In this document: positions 8,087 through 15,185 of the stretch, one piece after another
How the letters are laid out: every line of letters begins with the position of its first letter
Numbering within the stretch: the first letter of the stretch is position 1
Source of the DNA: Gammaproteobacteria bacterium UBA7310
Lineage (GTDB): Bacteria > Pseudomonadota > Gammaproteobacteria > Pseudomonadales > Ketobacteraceae
Reading direction: 5' to 3'
DNA: 17,620 bases
NCBI GenBank assembly: GCA_002471665.1
Contig: DKQK01000055.1
Location: 1 to 17,620 of the forward strand
The notes under the pieces: model-generated
What the model was told of the DNA's origin: nothing
What the model saw: the letters and a program-made list of their open reading frames with translations, nothing else
Databases searched by the model: none
Translations under genes and position numbers: made by a program

Positions 8087-8883
8087 TGGGTGTGAATACG
8101 GAGGTGAGCGGGCATTGGGTCTTGTTGCGGGGCCTGGTGCGTCAGCAAAAACATTGGGAACGCTTTCCCCAGGTGTTTGCAGAGGCCTTTCCCAAGGCCC
8201 GGGTGCACACGCTGGATCTGCCGGGCAATGGTGTGTTGTGTGATCGCCCCAGTCCACTTTCGGTGCGGCAGATGATGGAGGTGGGCCGCGCGCAGTTGGC
8301 GGCGCGAGGGGTGAGCGGCCCCATTCACCTGCTGGCCATCTCTCTGGGGGGGATGGTGGCCATTGAATGGATGCATCGGCATCGGCAGGAGGTGGCGTCA
8401 GGGGTGATCATCAACTCGTCCCTGCGCGATGCGGGTTCATTGTTTGAGCGCCTGCAGCCGGCCAACTATCCCGCCATTCTGAAAACCATGTTGCTGCAAC
8501 GGGATCCCCTGTCACGGGAACAGCTTATCCTGGACATCTCCAGCAATCTGTATCCGCACAAAGGGGAGCTGGCCCATAAATGGGCAGGCTACGCCAGCAC
8601 CCATCCCACCAGCCTGAAAAACGCCGCTCGGCAGCTGCTGGCGGCGGCCCGCTACCGGGCGCCCAAGCGCCGCCCCCACGACCAGGTGTTGTTGCTGAAC
8701 AGTGCCCGTGATCGCCTGGTGAATCCGGTGTGCAGTCAGCGCATGGCGCAGCGTTGGCACTGGCCTCTGCTGACCCATCCCCGCGCCGGGCACGATCTGC
8801 CGTTGGATGACGGGGCGTGGATTATTCAGCGTATTCAGGCTTGGCAGCAGGATGCGGCGCGGCAGCAAACCCCTTTGGCATAA
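8083..8883 (+). CDS. alpha/beta hydrolase
   Basis: A 266-residue alpha/beta-fold hydrolase with no signal peptide, so probably cytoplasmic. The nucleophile elbow is A-I-S87-L-G-G, an Ala variant of GxSxG. Asp210 in NSARDRLVNP and His237 in RAGHDLPLDD complete the triad. The block HTLDLPGNG after strand 4 is typical of the BioH/epoxide-hydrolase-like branch. The usual oxyanion motif His-Gly after the first strand is Arg-Gly here (WVLLRGLVRQQKHW). The ATG at 8083 overlaps the TGA of the DUF748 gene (ATGA), with a second ATG at 8086 as an alternative. The coupling suggests the enzyme acts on lipids or acyl esters related to the DUF748 protein's role, but substrate cannot be told from sequence. 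The family also includes lipases, esterases and carboxylesterase BioH. Confidence 0.8.
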   Translation: MMGVNTEVSGHWVLLRGLVRQQKHWERFPQVFAEAFPKARVHTLDLPGNGVLCDRPSPLSVRQMMEVGRAQLAARGVSGPIHLLAISLGGMVAIEWMHRHRQEVASGVIINSSLRDAGSLFERLQPANYPAILKTMLLQRDPLSREQLILDISSNLYPHKGELAHKWAGYASTHPTSLKNAARQLLAAARYRAPKRRPHDQVLLLNSARDRLVNPVCSQRMAQRWHWPLLTHPRAGHDLPLDDGAWIIQRIQAWQQDAARQQTPLA

Positions 8884-8946
8884 TCTTTTCATGTTGCACC
8901 GGCAGTAAGGCGTTTGCCTGCACTGAATGACAAGTGAGGATATTGC

Positions 8947-10278
8947 ATGACGAAACCAACCAAGGCACCCAAGGCTGAGCGCAGTGCGGCAAAAATTGCC
9001 TTTGATCTGCTTACGGCGGAGGACGATGGTCGGGTCTGCAAGGACATTCCGGAGAGCGCCTGTCGGGATCAGCCACAGAATTTTCTTATCCATGTGATTT
9101 CCCTTTCGTTAACCAAGGCAGCCGATGGTTTTATTAACCCCAAGCTGGTATTGAGCTGGATTCTCACGGCCATGGGCGCGCCGGGCTTTTTTGTGGGGTT
9201 GCTGGTGCCGGTGCGTGAGGCCGGTGCCTTGCTGCCCCAATTGTTCATCGCCGGTTTCCTGCGCTCCCTGCCGTTGCGCAAATACGCCTGGGCCCTGGGC
9301 AGTTTTGTTCAGGGAGCCTGTGCTGCGGGCATTGCTTTGGCCGCGCTGCTGTTGCGTGGTTTTGAGCTCGGTCTGGCGGTGGTGGGTTTGTTGGCGTTGC
9401 TGGCCGTCGCCCGCAGTGTTTGTTCGGTTTCCTACAAGGATGTGCTGGGAAAAACCGTGGGCAAATCACGGCGCGGCACCGCCACCGGTACCGCCAGTAC
9501 AGTGGCGGCAGCGGTGGTGATCCTGTATGCCCTGACCATATCATCCGGCATGTTTGAGAAACAGTATCTGGTGATTGTGGGCCTGTTTATGGCGGCGGGA
9601 TTCTGGTTGCTGTCCAGCGTGCTGTTTCTGTCCCTCACCGAAGAAAAAGGGGCGACGGAAGGGGGCGGTAATCCGTTTGCAGTGGCAAAGGAACACCTGG
9701 GCTATGTGTTCAGTGATGGTCAGCTGGGGTTGTTTATTTTGACTCGCGGCTTGCTCATAGCCACGGCGTTGGCGCCACCGTTCATGGTGGCCCTGCAGGC
9801 GCAGGACGTGCGCGAGGGGGTGGCGGGATTGGGCTGGTTGTTGTTGGCCTCAGCCTTGGCCAGTCTGTGCAGCAGCTATGTGTGGGGCCGCCTGGCGGAT
9901 GTCTCCAGCCGCAAGGTGCTGATGTTGTCGGGGGCGTGCGCCGGCGTGGCGTTGTTGTTGACGGTGCTGTGCGCCCGCCTGGACTGGTTGCGGGAAACCT
10001 GGCAGTTGCCGGTGTTGTTGTTTGGTTTGATGGTGGCCTATGAAGGTGTGCGGTTGGGCCGTTCCACCCATCTGGTGGACATGGCAAACCCGGACAAGCG
10101 GGCTGCCTATACGGCGCTGTCCAATACCGTGATTGGTGTTTTGCTGTTATTGGGTGGCGTGTTCAGCGTGGTGGCCAAGGTCTATGGTGAGGTGACGGTG
10201 CTGGCCTGGTTTTGCGGGATGAGTTTTGCTGCCTGCCTCAGTGCATCCCGATTGCGGGAAGTCCAGTCAGAGGACTGA
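8947..10278 (+). CDS. MFS transporter
   Basis: A 443-residue polytopic inner-membrane protein of the major facilitator superfamily. A soluble N-terminal stretch of about 45 residues (three Cys-bearing or acidic turns, ending RDQPQNF) precedes roughly 11-12 hydrophobic helices, starting with LVLSWILTAMGAPGFFVGLL. The motif G-R-L-A-D-V-S-S-R-K-V (residues 314-324) matches the MFS cytoplasmic loop signature between helices 8 and 9, and a related basic loop (KSRRGTATG) lies near residue 175. The start is supported by GAGGA at 8936-8940. It lies 63 bp after the hydrolase on the same strand, so it may belong to the same transcript. The substrate is unknown; the sequence does not show drug-efflux-specific motifs that I can recognise. 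Confidence 0.8.
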   Translation: MTKPTKAPKAERSAAKIAFDLLTAEDDGRVCKDIPESACRDQPQNFLIHVISLSLTKAADGFINPKLVLSWILTAMGAPGFFVGLLVPVREAGALLPQLFIAGFLRSLPLRKYAWALGSFVQGACAAGIALAALLLRGFELGLAVVGLLALLAVARSVCSVSYKDVLGKTVGKSRRGTATGTASTVAAAVVILYALTISSGMFEKQYLVIVGLFMAAGFWLLSSVLFLSLTEEKGATEGGGNPFAVAKEHLGYVFSDGQLGLFILTRGLLIATALAPPFMVALQAQDVREGVAGLGWLLLASALASLCSSYVWGRLADVSSRKVLMLSGACAGVALLLTVLCARLDWLRETWQLPVLLFGLMVAYEGVRLGRSTHLVDMANPDKRAAYTALSNTVIGVLLLLGGVFSVVAKVYGEVTVLAWFCGMSFAACLSASRLREVQSED

Positions 10279-10317
10279 ACTTGCCACACATGGGGCCCCG
10301 TTGCCAGCAGTGCGAGG

Positions 10318-11229
10318 TCAGCGCAGGGGCAGACCTTTGTTCAGGCGGCGCCGGAAATCCCACATCAATGCCAGCCCGGGCAGTTGGCGCAGGGTTCGGG
10401 GCAAGCGGTTGTTCACCGTGGCCAGCAGTTTGATGGCGCGTTTGAAACGGCGTTCCTCTTTCGGCCCCCAGGGCAATCCCATCTGTTCACGTATGGTGGG
10501 GTGCAGGAAACCGCTGGTGAGGAGGCGGCCGGAGCTGCCGAAGGCAAAGCTGATCACCGGCCCCAGGAAACGGAGATCCACCAGTTGCATCAGCCATTGT
10601 TTGACATCCTGCGGAATGACGATGGTATCCAGGGTCGAATTCCAGTATTGCCAGAAGGCGTCTATGTCCTCGGGCCACATGTCCGGGCGGACCTGCAAAG
10701 TGGTGCCCAAGGGCTTGGCGAATTCATAGAAGCGGGCCTGGTCTGCCTTGGACATGGGGCCGCGCAGTTTTTCGTAGACATCCAAATGGCCCCAGAACAG
10801 ACAGGCCGCGACCCACAATTGCAGATTGGGGTCCAGGCCCCGGTATTGGATGGGTGATTGTGCCGTGGAGGTGACCTGGGCGTGGGCCTGGTTGATGGCC
10901 CGGCGGTAGGCCAGTTTCTCCTCGCTGGTACCGTAAAACGCCACCGAAAGATAACTCAAGGTGGTGCGTGCCCGTTTGATGGGGTGCAGCAGAATAGAGC
11001 CGGATTCCACCCGGCTTTCCATGACCCCGTGACCAACGCCGGGGTATGCCAGCTGCATGATGGTGTTGGCGGGGCCGCTCAACAGGCCGATACTGTCAAT
11101 GCAGCCGGGGATGGCGGCATCCAGTTCTTGGGCGGTGGTGTGCTCCCACTGGGTCTGAATAGGCTGTTTTTTGGCCTCAGAATGGGGCTGATCCGGGGTG
11201 TTATCCAGTTCGTGTGCGGCAGAATTCAT
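10318..11229 (-). CDS. MpaB/DUF2236 family oxygenase-like protein
   Basis: A 303-residue protein of the DUF2236 (oxygenase MpaB) family, the haem-binding fold shared with latex-clearing protein and the fungal enzyme MpaB. Family marks are visible in order: an N-terminal proline/glutamine-rich tail, RARTTLSYLSVAFYG (residues 86-100; R88-T89-T90 corresponds to the conserved Arg/Thr block), H116 in INQAHAQV as the probable haem ligand, and YRGLDPNLQLWVAACLFWG (129-147). In many relatives this last block reads YRANDPELLLWVHATL. The ATG at 11229 is preferred; a GTG at 11241 adds four residues. No signal peptide is seen. It is transcribed divergently from a TetR gene across 91 bp with a strong palindrome, so it is a likely target of that regulator. 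The reaction is unknown; oxidative attack on unsaturated or aromatic substrates is inferred from the family. Confidence 0.8.
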   Translation of the reverse strand: MNSAAHELDNTPDQPHSEAKKQPIQTQWEHTTAQELDAAIPGCIDSIGLLSGPANTIMQLAYPGVGHGVMESRVESGSILLHPIKRARTTLSYLSVAFYGTSEEKLAYRRAINQAHAQVTSTAQSPIQYRGLDPNLQLWVAACLFWGHLDVYEKLRGPMSKADQARFYEFAKPLGTTLQVRPDMWPEDIDAFWQYWNSTLDTIVIPQDVKQWLMQLVDLRFLGPVISFAFGSSGRLLTSGFLHPTIREQMGLPWGPKEERRFKRAIKLLATVNNRLPRTLRQLPGLALMWDFRRRLNKGLPLR

Positions 11230-11248
11230 AATCTTGCTCACTTTGAAG

Positions 11249-11272
11249 TTGGTTTGGGTTATCCTAAACCAA
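11249..11272. promoter_or_regulatory. 24-bp palindrome, likely TetR operator
   Basis: TTGGTTTGGG (11249-11258) and CCTAAACCAA (11263-11272) are 10-bp arms separated by TTAT, with one mismatch. The element lies just downstream of a plausible minus-strand -10 (AATAAT, plus positions 11276-11281) with a TTGAAT -35 at 11297-11302 (15-bp spacer). A bound repressor would therefore cover the start site of the MpaB gene. Size and symmetry fit a TetR dimer site. Confidence 0.6.
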
Positions 11273-11275
11273 GCA

Positions 11276-11302
11276 ATTATTCAGAAAAACTCGGATATTC
11301 AA
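11276..11302 (-). promoter_or_regulatory. putative promoter of MpaB/DUF2236 gene
   Basis: On the minus strand TTGAAT (11302-11297) and AATAAT (11281-11276) are separated by 15 bp, somewhat short of the optimum. The -10 matches the consensus at five of six bases. The predicted start site falls inside the adjacent palindrome at 11249-11272. Confidence 0.4.
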
Positions 11303-11320
11303 AGTTCAGGATAGAATACT

Positions 11321-11965
11321 TTGAGCGGCAAGCAAGTCTATGATTTAAATTATAAAAAAGTGCCCAAGCAGGCCCGGGCCAAGGCCACGGTGAACGCCAT
11401 AATCCAAGCAAGTGCTCAGATTTTGGTGGAGGAGGGCTACGCCGGATTGACCACCAACAGGGTGGCGGAGCGGGCAGGGGTGAGCATTGGTTCGGTGTAT
11501 GAATACTTTCCCGGCAAGGAGGCCATGGTGGCGGCGGTGGCCACACAGCTGGTGGAAGTCATGCTGGCGGAGATGCAGTCTGCCCTGTTGCGGGCCGAAC
11601 GGCTGGCGTTTGAGCCGGCCATGCGCCACTGGATCGAGAGCCTCTATAAGATTTCATGTGCCCAGCATCAATTGCTGAAAGTGTTGTTGTTCCAGGTGCC
11701 GTTTGTGCATCAGGTACCCGCGGTGGCGGGGATGCGCGCGGAGCTGTTTCGGCTGGCGTTGGTGGGGGCCAGCAAAACCCGGGAATACCATTTTATTCAC
11801 CTGTCCCGGGAATCCCTGTACCTGATTACCAGTATGACCGGCGCTGCCCTGTTGCAGCTGGCCCTGATGCCCCCGCCCGGCCTGGATATCGATGCCATAA
11901 TAGATGAACTCACCCAGAAAATGATTCAGTGGCTGTATCAGGCCCGCGATGGCGATAAACACTAA
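11321..11965 (+). CDS. TetR family transcriptional regulator
   Basis: A 214-residue TetR-type repressor. The DNA-binding domain is at about residues 22-70: helix TVNAIIQASAQILVEEGY, then the helix-turn-helix LTTNRVAERAGVSIGSVYEYF with the conserved 'GS.Y.YF..KE' end. The C-terminal ligand/dimer domain is helical (about 75-205) and not assignable to a known ligand class. The TTG start at 11321 has CAGGA at 11307-11311; an in-frame GTG at 11360 (residue 14) is an alternative that would still keep the DNA-binding domain. It lies 9 nt before the CDF exporter gene, so the two are probably co-transcribed, and it is divergent from the MpaB gene. Autoregulation and control of both flanking units through the 11249-11272 palindrome is the natural inference. 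Confidence 0.88.
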   Translation: MSGKQVYDLNYKKVPKQARAKATVNAIIQASAQILVEEGYAGLTTNRVAERAGVSIGSVYEYFPGKEAMVAAVATQLVEVMLAEMQSALLRAERLAFEPAMRHWIESLYKISCAQHQLLKVLLFQVPFVHQVPAVAGMRAELFRLALVGASKTREYHFIHLSRESLYLITSMTGAALLQLALMPPPGLDIDAIIDELTQKMIQWLYQARDGDKH

Positions 11966-11974
11966 GGCAAGGCG

Positions 11975-12877
11975 ATGCATCATCACGGCACTCATCACCG
12001 GCACCCTCCCGAGTCACAGCAGGCGCAAAGCGGCCGGCGTATTGCGACCGCGTTTTTCCTCAATCTGGCGTTCTCGATTATTGAGTTTGTGGGGGGGTGG
12101 CTCACCAACAGTACCGCCATCATGGCCGATGCCGTGCATGACCTTGGGGATAGCCTGTCCATCGGCAGTGCCTGGTTGCTGGATAGGGTGGGCCGGCGCC
12201 GCGCAGATGACCAGTTCACCTATGGTTACCAACGATTGTCGCTGTTCGGTGCCCTGTTGAATGGGGTGGTGCTGGTGGCCGGTTCCATCTGGGTGTTGAG
12301 TGAAGCCATACCGCGATTGGCGGAGCCGGTGATGCCGATGACCGAAGGCATGTTGGGGCTGGCGGTATTGGGGGTGGCCGTGAACGGTTTTGCCGCCTAC
12401 CGGCTCAGTGCCGGCAACACTCTCAATGAACGGGTGTTGAACTGGCATCTGATGGAGGATGTGTTTGGCTGGCTGGCGGTGTTTGTGGTGGCGCTGATCA
12501 TGCAGTTTGTGGAGTGGCCGATTCTGGACCCTCTGCTGTCCATCGGTTTCACCCTGTTTATTCTGTTCAGTGTGACGCGCCTGCTGTGGAGCACGGCCAA
12601 GCTGTTTTTTCAGGCGGTGCCGGATCCCGCATTACTGGCGGAACTGCGCCGGACGCTTGTGGATACCGACGGCGTGGCCGGCGCCCACCATTTGCATCTG
12701 TGGTCTTTGGATGGGGAGCATCATGTGTTGTCGGTGCATCTGGTGCTGAGTCGGGATTTTGATCCCGCGGCCCAGGTGGAACTGAAAGCATTGATCGCCG
12801 CTCGGCTGGCCACGTTCCGCCTCAGCCATACCACCATCGAGTTTGAGTTCGCCCATGAACCCTGCCGGGATGCCTGA
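11975..12877 (+). CDS. cation diffusion facilitator (zinc-type) transporter
   Basis: A 300-residue CDF family exporter that swaps a divalent metal for protons across the inner membrane. The first helix is ATAFFLNLAFSIIEFVGGWL. Helix 2 carries H55-D-L-G-D59 and helix 5 carries H158-L-M-E-D162; this HxxxD/HxxxD pair is typical of zinc-preferring CDFs such as ZitB, whereas the iron/zinc YiiP group uses Asp in helix 2. A cytoplasmic metal-binding tail domain follows (VDTDGVAGAHHLHLWSLDGEHHVLSVH). The N-terminus is His-rich (six His in residues 2-10), and the usual His-rich loop between helices 4 and 5 is short here. The ATG at 11975 follows AAGGCAAGG. It is the second gene of the TetR unit, so its expression probably answers to that regulator. 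Confidence 0.88.
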   Translation: MHHHGTHHRHPPESQQAQSGRRIATAFFLNLAFSIIEFVGGWLTNSTAIMADAVHDLGDSLSIGSAWLLDRVGRRRADDQFTYGYQRLSLFGALLNGVVLVAGSIWVLSEAIPRLAEPVMPMTEGMLGLAVLGVAVNGFAAYRLSAGNTLNERVLNWHLMEDVFGWLAVFVVALIMQFVEWPILDPLLSIGFTLFILFSVTRLLWSTAKLFFQAVPDPALLAELRRTLVDTDGVAGAHHLHLWSLDGEHHVLSVHLVLSRDFDPAAQVELKALIAARLATFRLSHTTIEFEFAHEPCRDA

Positions 12878-12899
12878 ACCGCCAGCGTTCAGATCAACA

Positions 12900-13934
12900 T
12901 CAGTTGCGGTTGCGGGCATCGCGGTACTGGCTTGGGGTTTGCCCGGTCCACTGGCGAAAGGCCCGGGTAAAGTTGGCCGGATCCTGATAACCCAACAGGC
13001 CGGCAACCCGCTGCACCTCAAGATTGCTGTCATCGAGCAGTTGAATGGCATCCCGCCGTTTGGCTTCTTCCAGCAGGGCTTTGTAGTTGGTGCCTTCCTC
13101 ATCCAGGCGGCGGCGCAGGGTGCGGGAGGTCATGTGCAGGCGCCGGCTGATCTGTTCCAGTGTGGGATAGCCATCGGCACCGAAAGTCATTTCATGGCGG
13201 ACTTTCTCCCGCACAATGTAGCCTTCATCGTCCAGCAACGCTGCTTCCCGCTGGCACTGCCCAATGGCAAATTCCAGACCGGTTGGGTTGTGCATGGGCA
13301 GTGGTCGATGCAGCAGGGTTTCACTAAACCGAAATTGATTGGCCGGCATGTTGTAGCGCACCCGGCCCAGGGCCCGCGCTACCTTTTCGGCGTAATAAGG
13401 TGGGGGGCCGGAAAACCAGATTTCCAGATCGTCCCGGCTGGCATTCACCAGTAACTGGAAACCACGGTAAAAGCTGGCCATGGTGCATTCAAAACTGAGC
13501 TGGTCCAGGGGCGGTGGCAGTGGAAACAGATGGTTGAGATCGACGATGCACTGGGGCGCATCGGTACTCAGGGAGACGGTCATGGCGGGCCCCAGCAGCT
13601 TCCAGTAACGAATCAGCAACTGCGCCGCCTCACCCAGCGTTGCGCTGCACAGCAGGGCGTAGCCCAGGTTACTGTAGGCCGTTGGCGGCATGCGCAGGCC
13701 CACGTCCACACCCAGAGTATCATCGTCCAGCACGGTGATGACCGCTGAGATCAGATCCCGCATCTGCAGCAGGGTCAGTTCCGGACTGTGGTGATCAAGG
13801 GTGGCCACCGGCAGCCCGGCCAGGCGGGCGAGGAGGGTGAAGTCGGCATTGCGCTCCCGGGCGTAATCCAGATAAGCCCGGGGGAACAAGGCCGGCACGG
13901 TTTGTTCCTGCCAGGTGCTCTTTCTTTTTGTCAT
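12900..13934 (-). CDS. AraC family regulator with Arabinose_bd-type sensor domain
   Basis: A 344-residue transcription regulator. Residues about 20-215 match the Arabinose_bd (PF12625) ligand domain found in OruR/ArgR-like and VirS-like AraC proteins: 'PRAYLDYARERNADFTLL', 'LGVDVGLRMPPTAYSNLGYALL', 'FSGPPPYYAEKVARALGRVRYNMPANQFRFSETLLHRPLP'. Two helix-turn-helix motifs occupy about 255-340: TLEQISRRLHMTSRTLRRRL and VQRVAGLLGYQDPANFTRAF, ending in QWTGQTPSQYR, the standard AraC signature. The ATG at 13934 has GGGAAG 6 nt upstream. Its tail faces the CDF gene with only 22 bp between the stops, and it lies upstream of nothing else on its strand. The SDR gene on the same strand ends 155 bp behind its start, so it may be a target. 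Relatives often control lipid or xenobiotic metabolism; the ligand here is unknown. Confidence 0.88.
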   Translation of the reverse strand: MTKRKSTWQEQTVPALFPRAYLDYARERNADFTLLARLAGLPVATLDHHSPELTLLQMRDLISAVITVLDDDTLGVDVGLRMPPTAYSNLGYALLCSATLGEAAQLLIRYWKLLGPAMTVSLSTDAPQCIVDLNHLFPLPPPLDQLSFECTMASFYRGFQLLVNASRDDLEIWFSGPPPYYAEKVARALGRVRYNMPANQFRFSETLLHRPLPMHNPTGLEFAIGQCQREAALLDDEGYIVREKVRHEMTFGADGYPTLEQISRRLHMTSRTLRRRLDEEGTNYKALLEEAKRRDAIQLLDDSNLEVQRVAGLLGYQDPANFTRAFRQWTGQTPSQYRDARNRN

Positions 13935-13968
13935 GGTTCGCTTCCCGCAGCCCCGGTTCTGGTGGAGT

Positions 13969-14010
13969 GGTCAGGAAAACGACTGTAGCAGGATCTCCCG
14001 CGGTCAGGAA
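13969..14010. repeat. 9-bp direct repeat upstream of araC-type gene
   Basis: GGTCAGGAA occurs at 13969-13977 and again at 14002-14010, with starts 33 bp apart (about three helical turns), 35-76 bp before the AraC start. AraC proteins commonly bind direct repeats on one helix face, so this may be an autoregulatory site. Two 9-mers could also match by chance. Confidence 0.35.
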
Positions 14011-14032
14011 TGGCCTCTAATGACAAGTTATA

Positions 14033-14046
14033 GTGCCGCTCGGCAC
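14033..14046. terminator. short hairpin between SDR and AraC genes, possible terminator
   Basis: GTGCCG (14033-14038) and CGGCAC (14041-14046) are perfect 6-bp arms two bases apart, giving a GC-rich hairpin 44 bp past the SDR stop. On the minus strand it is followed by TATAACTTGTC, not a proper U-run, so intrinsic termination would be weak. Confidence 0.3.
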
Positions 14047-14089
14047 ACCTCCACAATTTGTTTTGCCGGCGCCTGGTGAGGCGGCACGG

Positions 14090-14905
14090 TTACTCCCGCA
14101 GCATGACGCGCCCCACCAGGTTGGAGAAACCCTGGGGAAACACCCGGGTCAATGCATCCAGCAGGTAGGCATCCTTGCCCACCAGGAGCCGTTGCTTGTT
14201 ATTGAGAATGCCGCTGATGATGATGCTGGCGGCTTTTTCCGCTGTGGTGCCGGCGATTTTTTCGAAGCGTGCCGCCGCCTGCTCCTTACTGAGTTTGGGG
14301 GACAGTGGTTTGATGATGCGGCTGTTGCGTACGATGTTGGTTTTAATGCCGCCGGGGTGCACGGATGTAATGTGGATATTGGTGCCCCGCAGTTCCTGAA
14401 TCAGGGTTTGATTCAATGCCTTTACGGCGTGCTTGGCGCAGTTGTAGGGGCCGTTGCTGGGAAAGGGAAAGAAGCCGTTGACGCTGGAGATGTTCACCAC
14501 ATGGCCTTCCGGCCGTTGCCGCAGGTAAGGCAGGAAGGCCTTGGTGCCATAGAGCACGCCGTAAAACACAATATCGAACACCCAGTTGAAATCGTCGTAA
14601 TCGAGATCCTCAATCATGCCCTGGGAGGCAACGCCGGCGTTATTGATGACCACATCCACTCTGCCGTGGGCGGCCACCACATCCTCTGCCCATTGATATA
14701 CCTGCTCTTTCTTGGCGACATCAACCAGGTGGATGGTGACCTGAGTGCCCGGCGGCAAACTGGCCACGGTTTCGCTCAGTCCAGCTTCGTCGACGTCGGC
14801 CAGTGCCAGGCGGCAGCCACGGGCGGCCAGTTGTTGTGCCAGGCAGCGGCCGATGCCGGATGAGGCCCCGGTCAGGGCCACTACCTTATCGTGCAATGTT
14901 TTCAT
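14090..14905 (-). CDS. short-chain dehydrogenase/reductase (classical SDR)
   Basis: A 271-residue cytoplasmic NAD(P)-dependent oxidoreductase. The Rossmann motif TGASSGIG is at residues 12-19, Asp37-Val-Asp39 (ALADVDE) after strand 2 favours NAD(H), and NNAG is at 88-91. The catalytic residues are Ser141 (NISSVNG), Tyr154 and Lys158 (Y-N-C-A-K). The tetrad Asn, which in close relatives lies in a D-I-N-F-W-G-V block, is Val113 here (D-I-V-F-Y-G-V). The C-terminus has VHPGGIKTNI (the PG motif) and a tail typical of SDRs acting on lipids or long-chain substrates (ASIIISGILNNKQRLLVGKDAYLLD). The ATG at 14905 starts directly before the first strand; an in-frame start at 14950 would add 15 residues with no domain role. 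The substrate is unknown. Confidence 0.88.
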   Translation of the reverse strand: MKTLHDKVVALTGASSGIGRCLAQQLAARGCRLALADVDEAGLSETVASLPPGTQVTIHLVDVAKKEQVYQWAEDVVAAHGRVDVVINNAGVASQGMIEDLDYDDFNWVFDIVFYGVLYGTKAFLPYLRQRPEGHVVNISSVNGFFPFPSNGPYNCAKHAVKALNQTLIQELRGTNIHITSVHPGGIKTNIVRNSRIIKPLSPKLSKEQAAARFEKIAGTTAEKAASIIISGILNNKQRLLVGKDAYLLDALTRVFPQGFSNLVGRVMLRE

Positions 14906-15185
14906 TCTGTATTCCGTAATGGGATTAGGTTGATTTTTTTGTGGCTTCACTGTAAACCAGCGGACGCCGGTGGGCCAGATGCGGGCGGGACAATCTGCCT
15001 GTCATATGGGGCCGTGCCGGTGGTGACGGACGGCCTTTCAGGTGCCCGGATCAGGGGGCCGAAAAACAGCAGATTCCGTGGTTCTATCTATAATTCAGAT
15101 GTTCTACCCAATAAACGTGCATGGTGAATGCACTTCACAGGATTGAAATAACAGCCCGTTCAGTTGGCTGTTTGGTCACAGGGTC
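14906..15185. promoter_or_regulatory. divergent region between SDR and sensor kinase genes
   Basis: This 280-bp stretch has no credible gene. A perfect TATAAT lies at 15089-15094 with no good -35. Downstream are overlapping inverted repeats: GTGCAT (15117-15122) / ATGCAC (15128-15133) and GTGAA (15124-15128) / TTCAC (15134-15138). They sit between the putative -10 and the kinase start, where an operator would be expected. Confidence 0.35.

Noticed and set aside
8903..8925. Small hairpin (CAGT-AGGC-GTTT-GCCT-ACTG) between the hydrolase and the MFS gene
   Set aside because: The stem is short and bulged with no T-run, so it is not supported as a terminator; it does not exclude co-transcription.
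10279..10317. GGGGCCCC palindrome between the convergent MFS and MpaB genes, considered as a bidirectional terminator
   Set aside because: It has no loop-forming stem of useful length and no T-tract on either side.
12843..13454. 203-codon plus-strand frame over the end of the AraC gene
   Set aside because: It overlaps both the CDF end and the AraC gene antisense, and the AraC frame has complete helix-turn-helix signatures.
14033..14863. 276-codon plus-strand frame over the SDR gene
   Set aside because: It is the antisense of an SDR with all key motifs, and has no family resemblance of its own.
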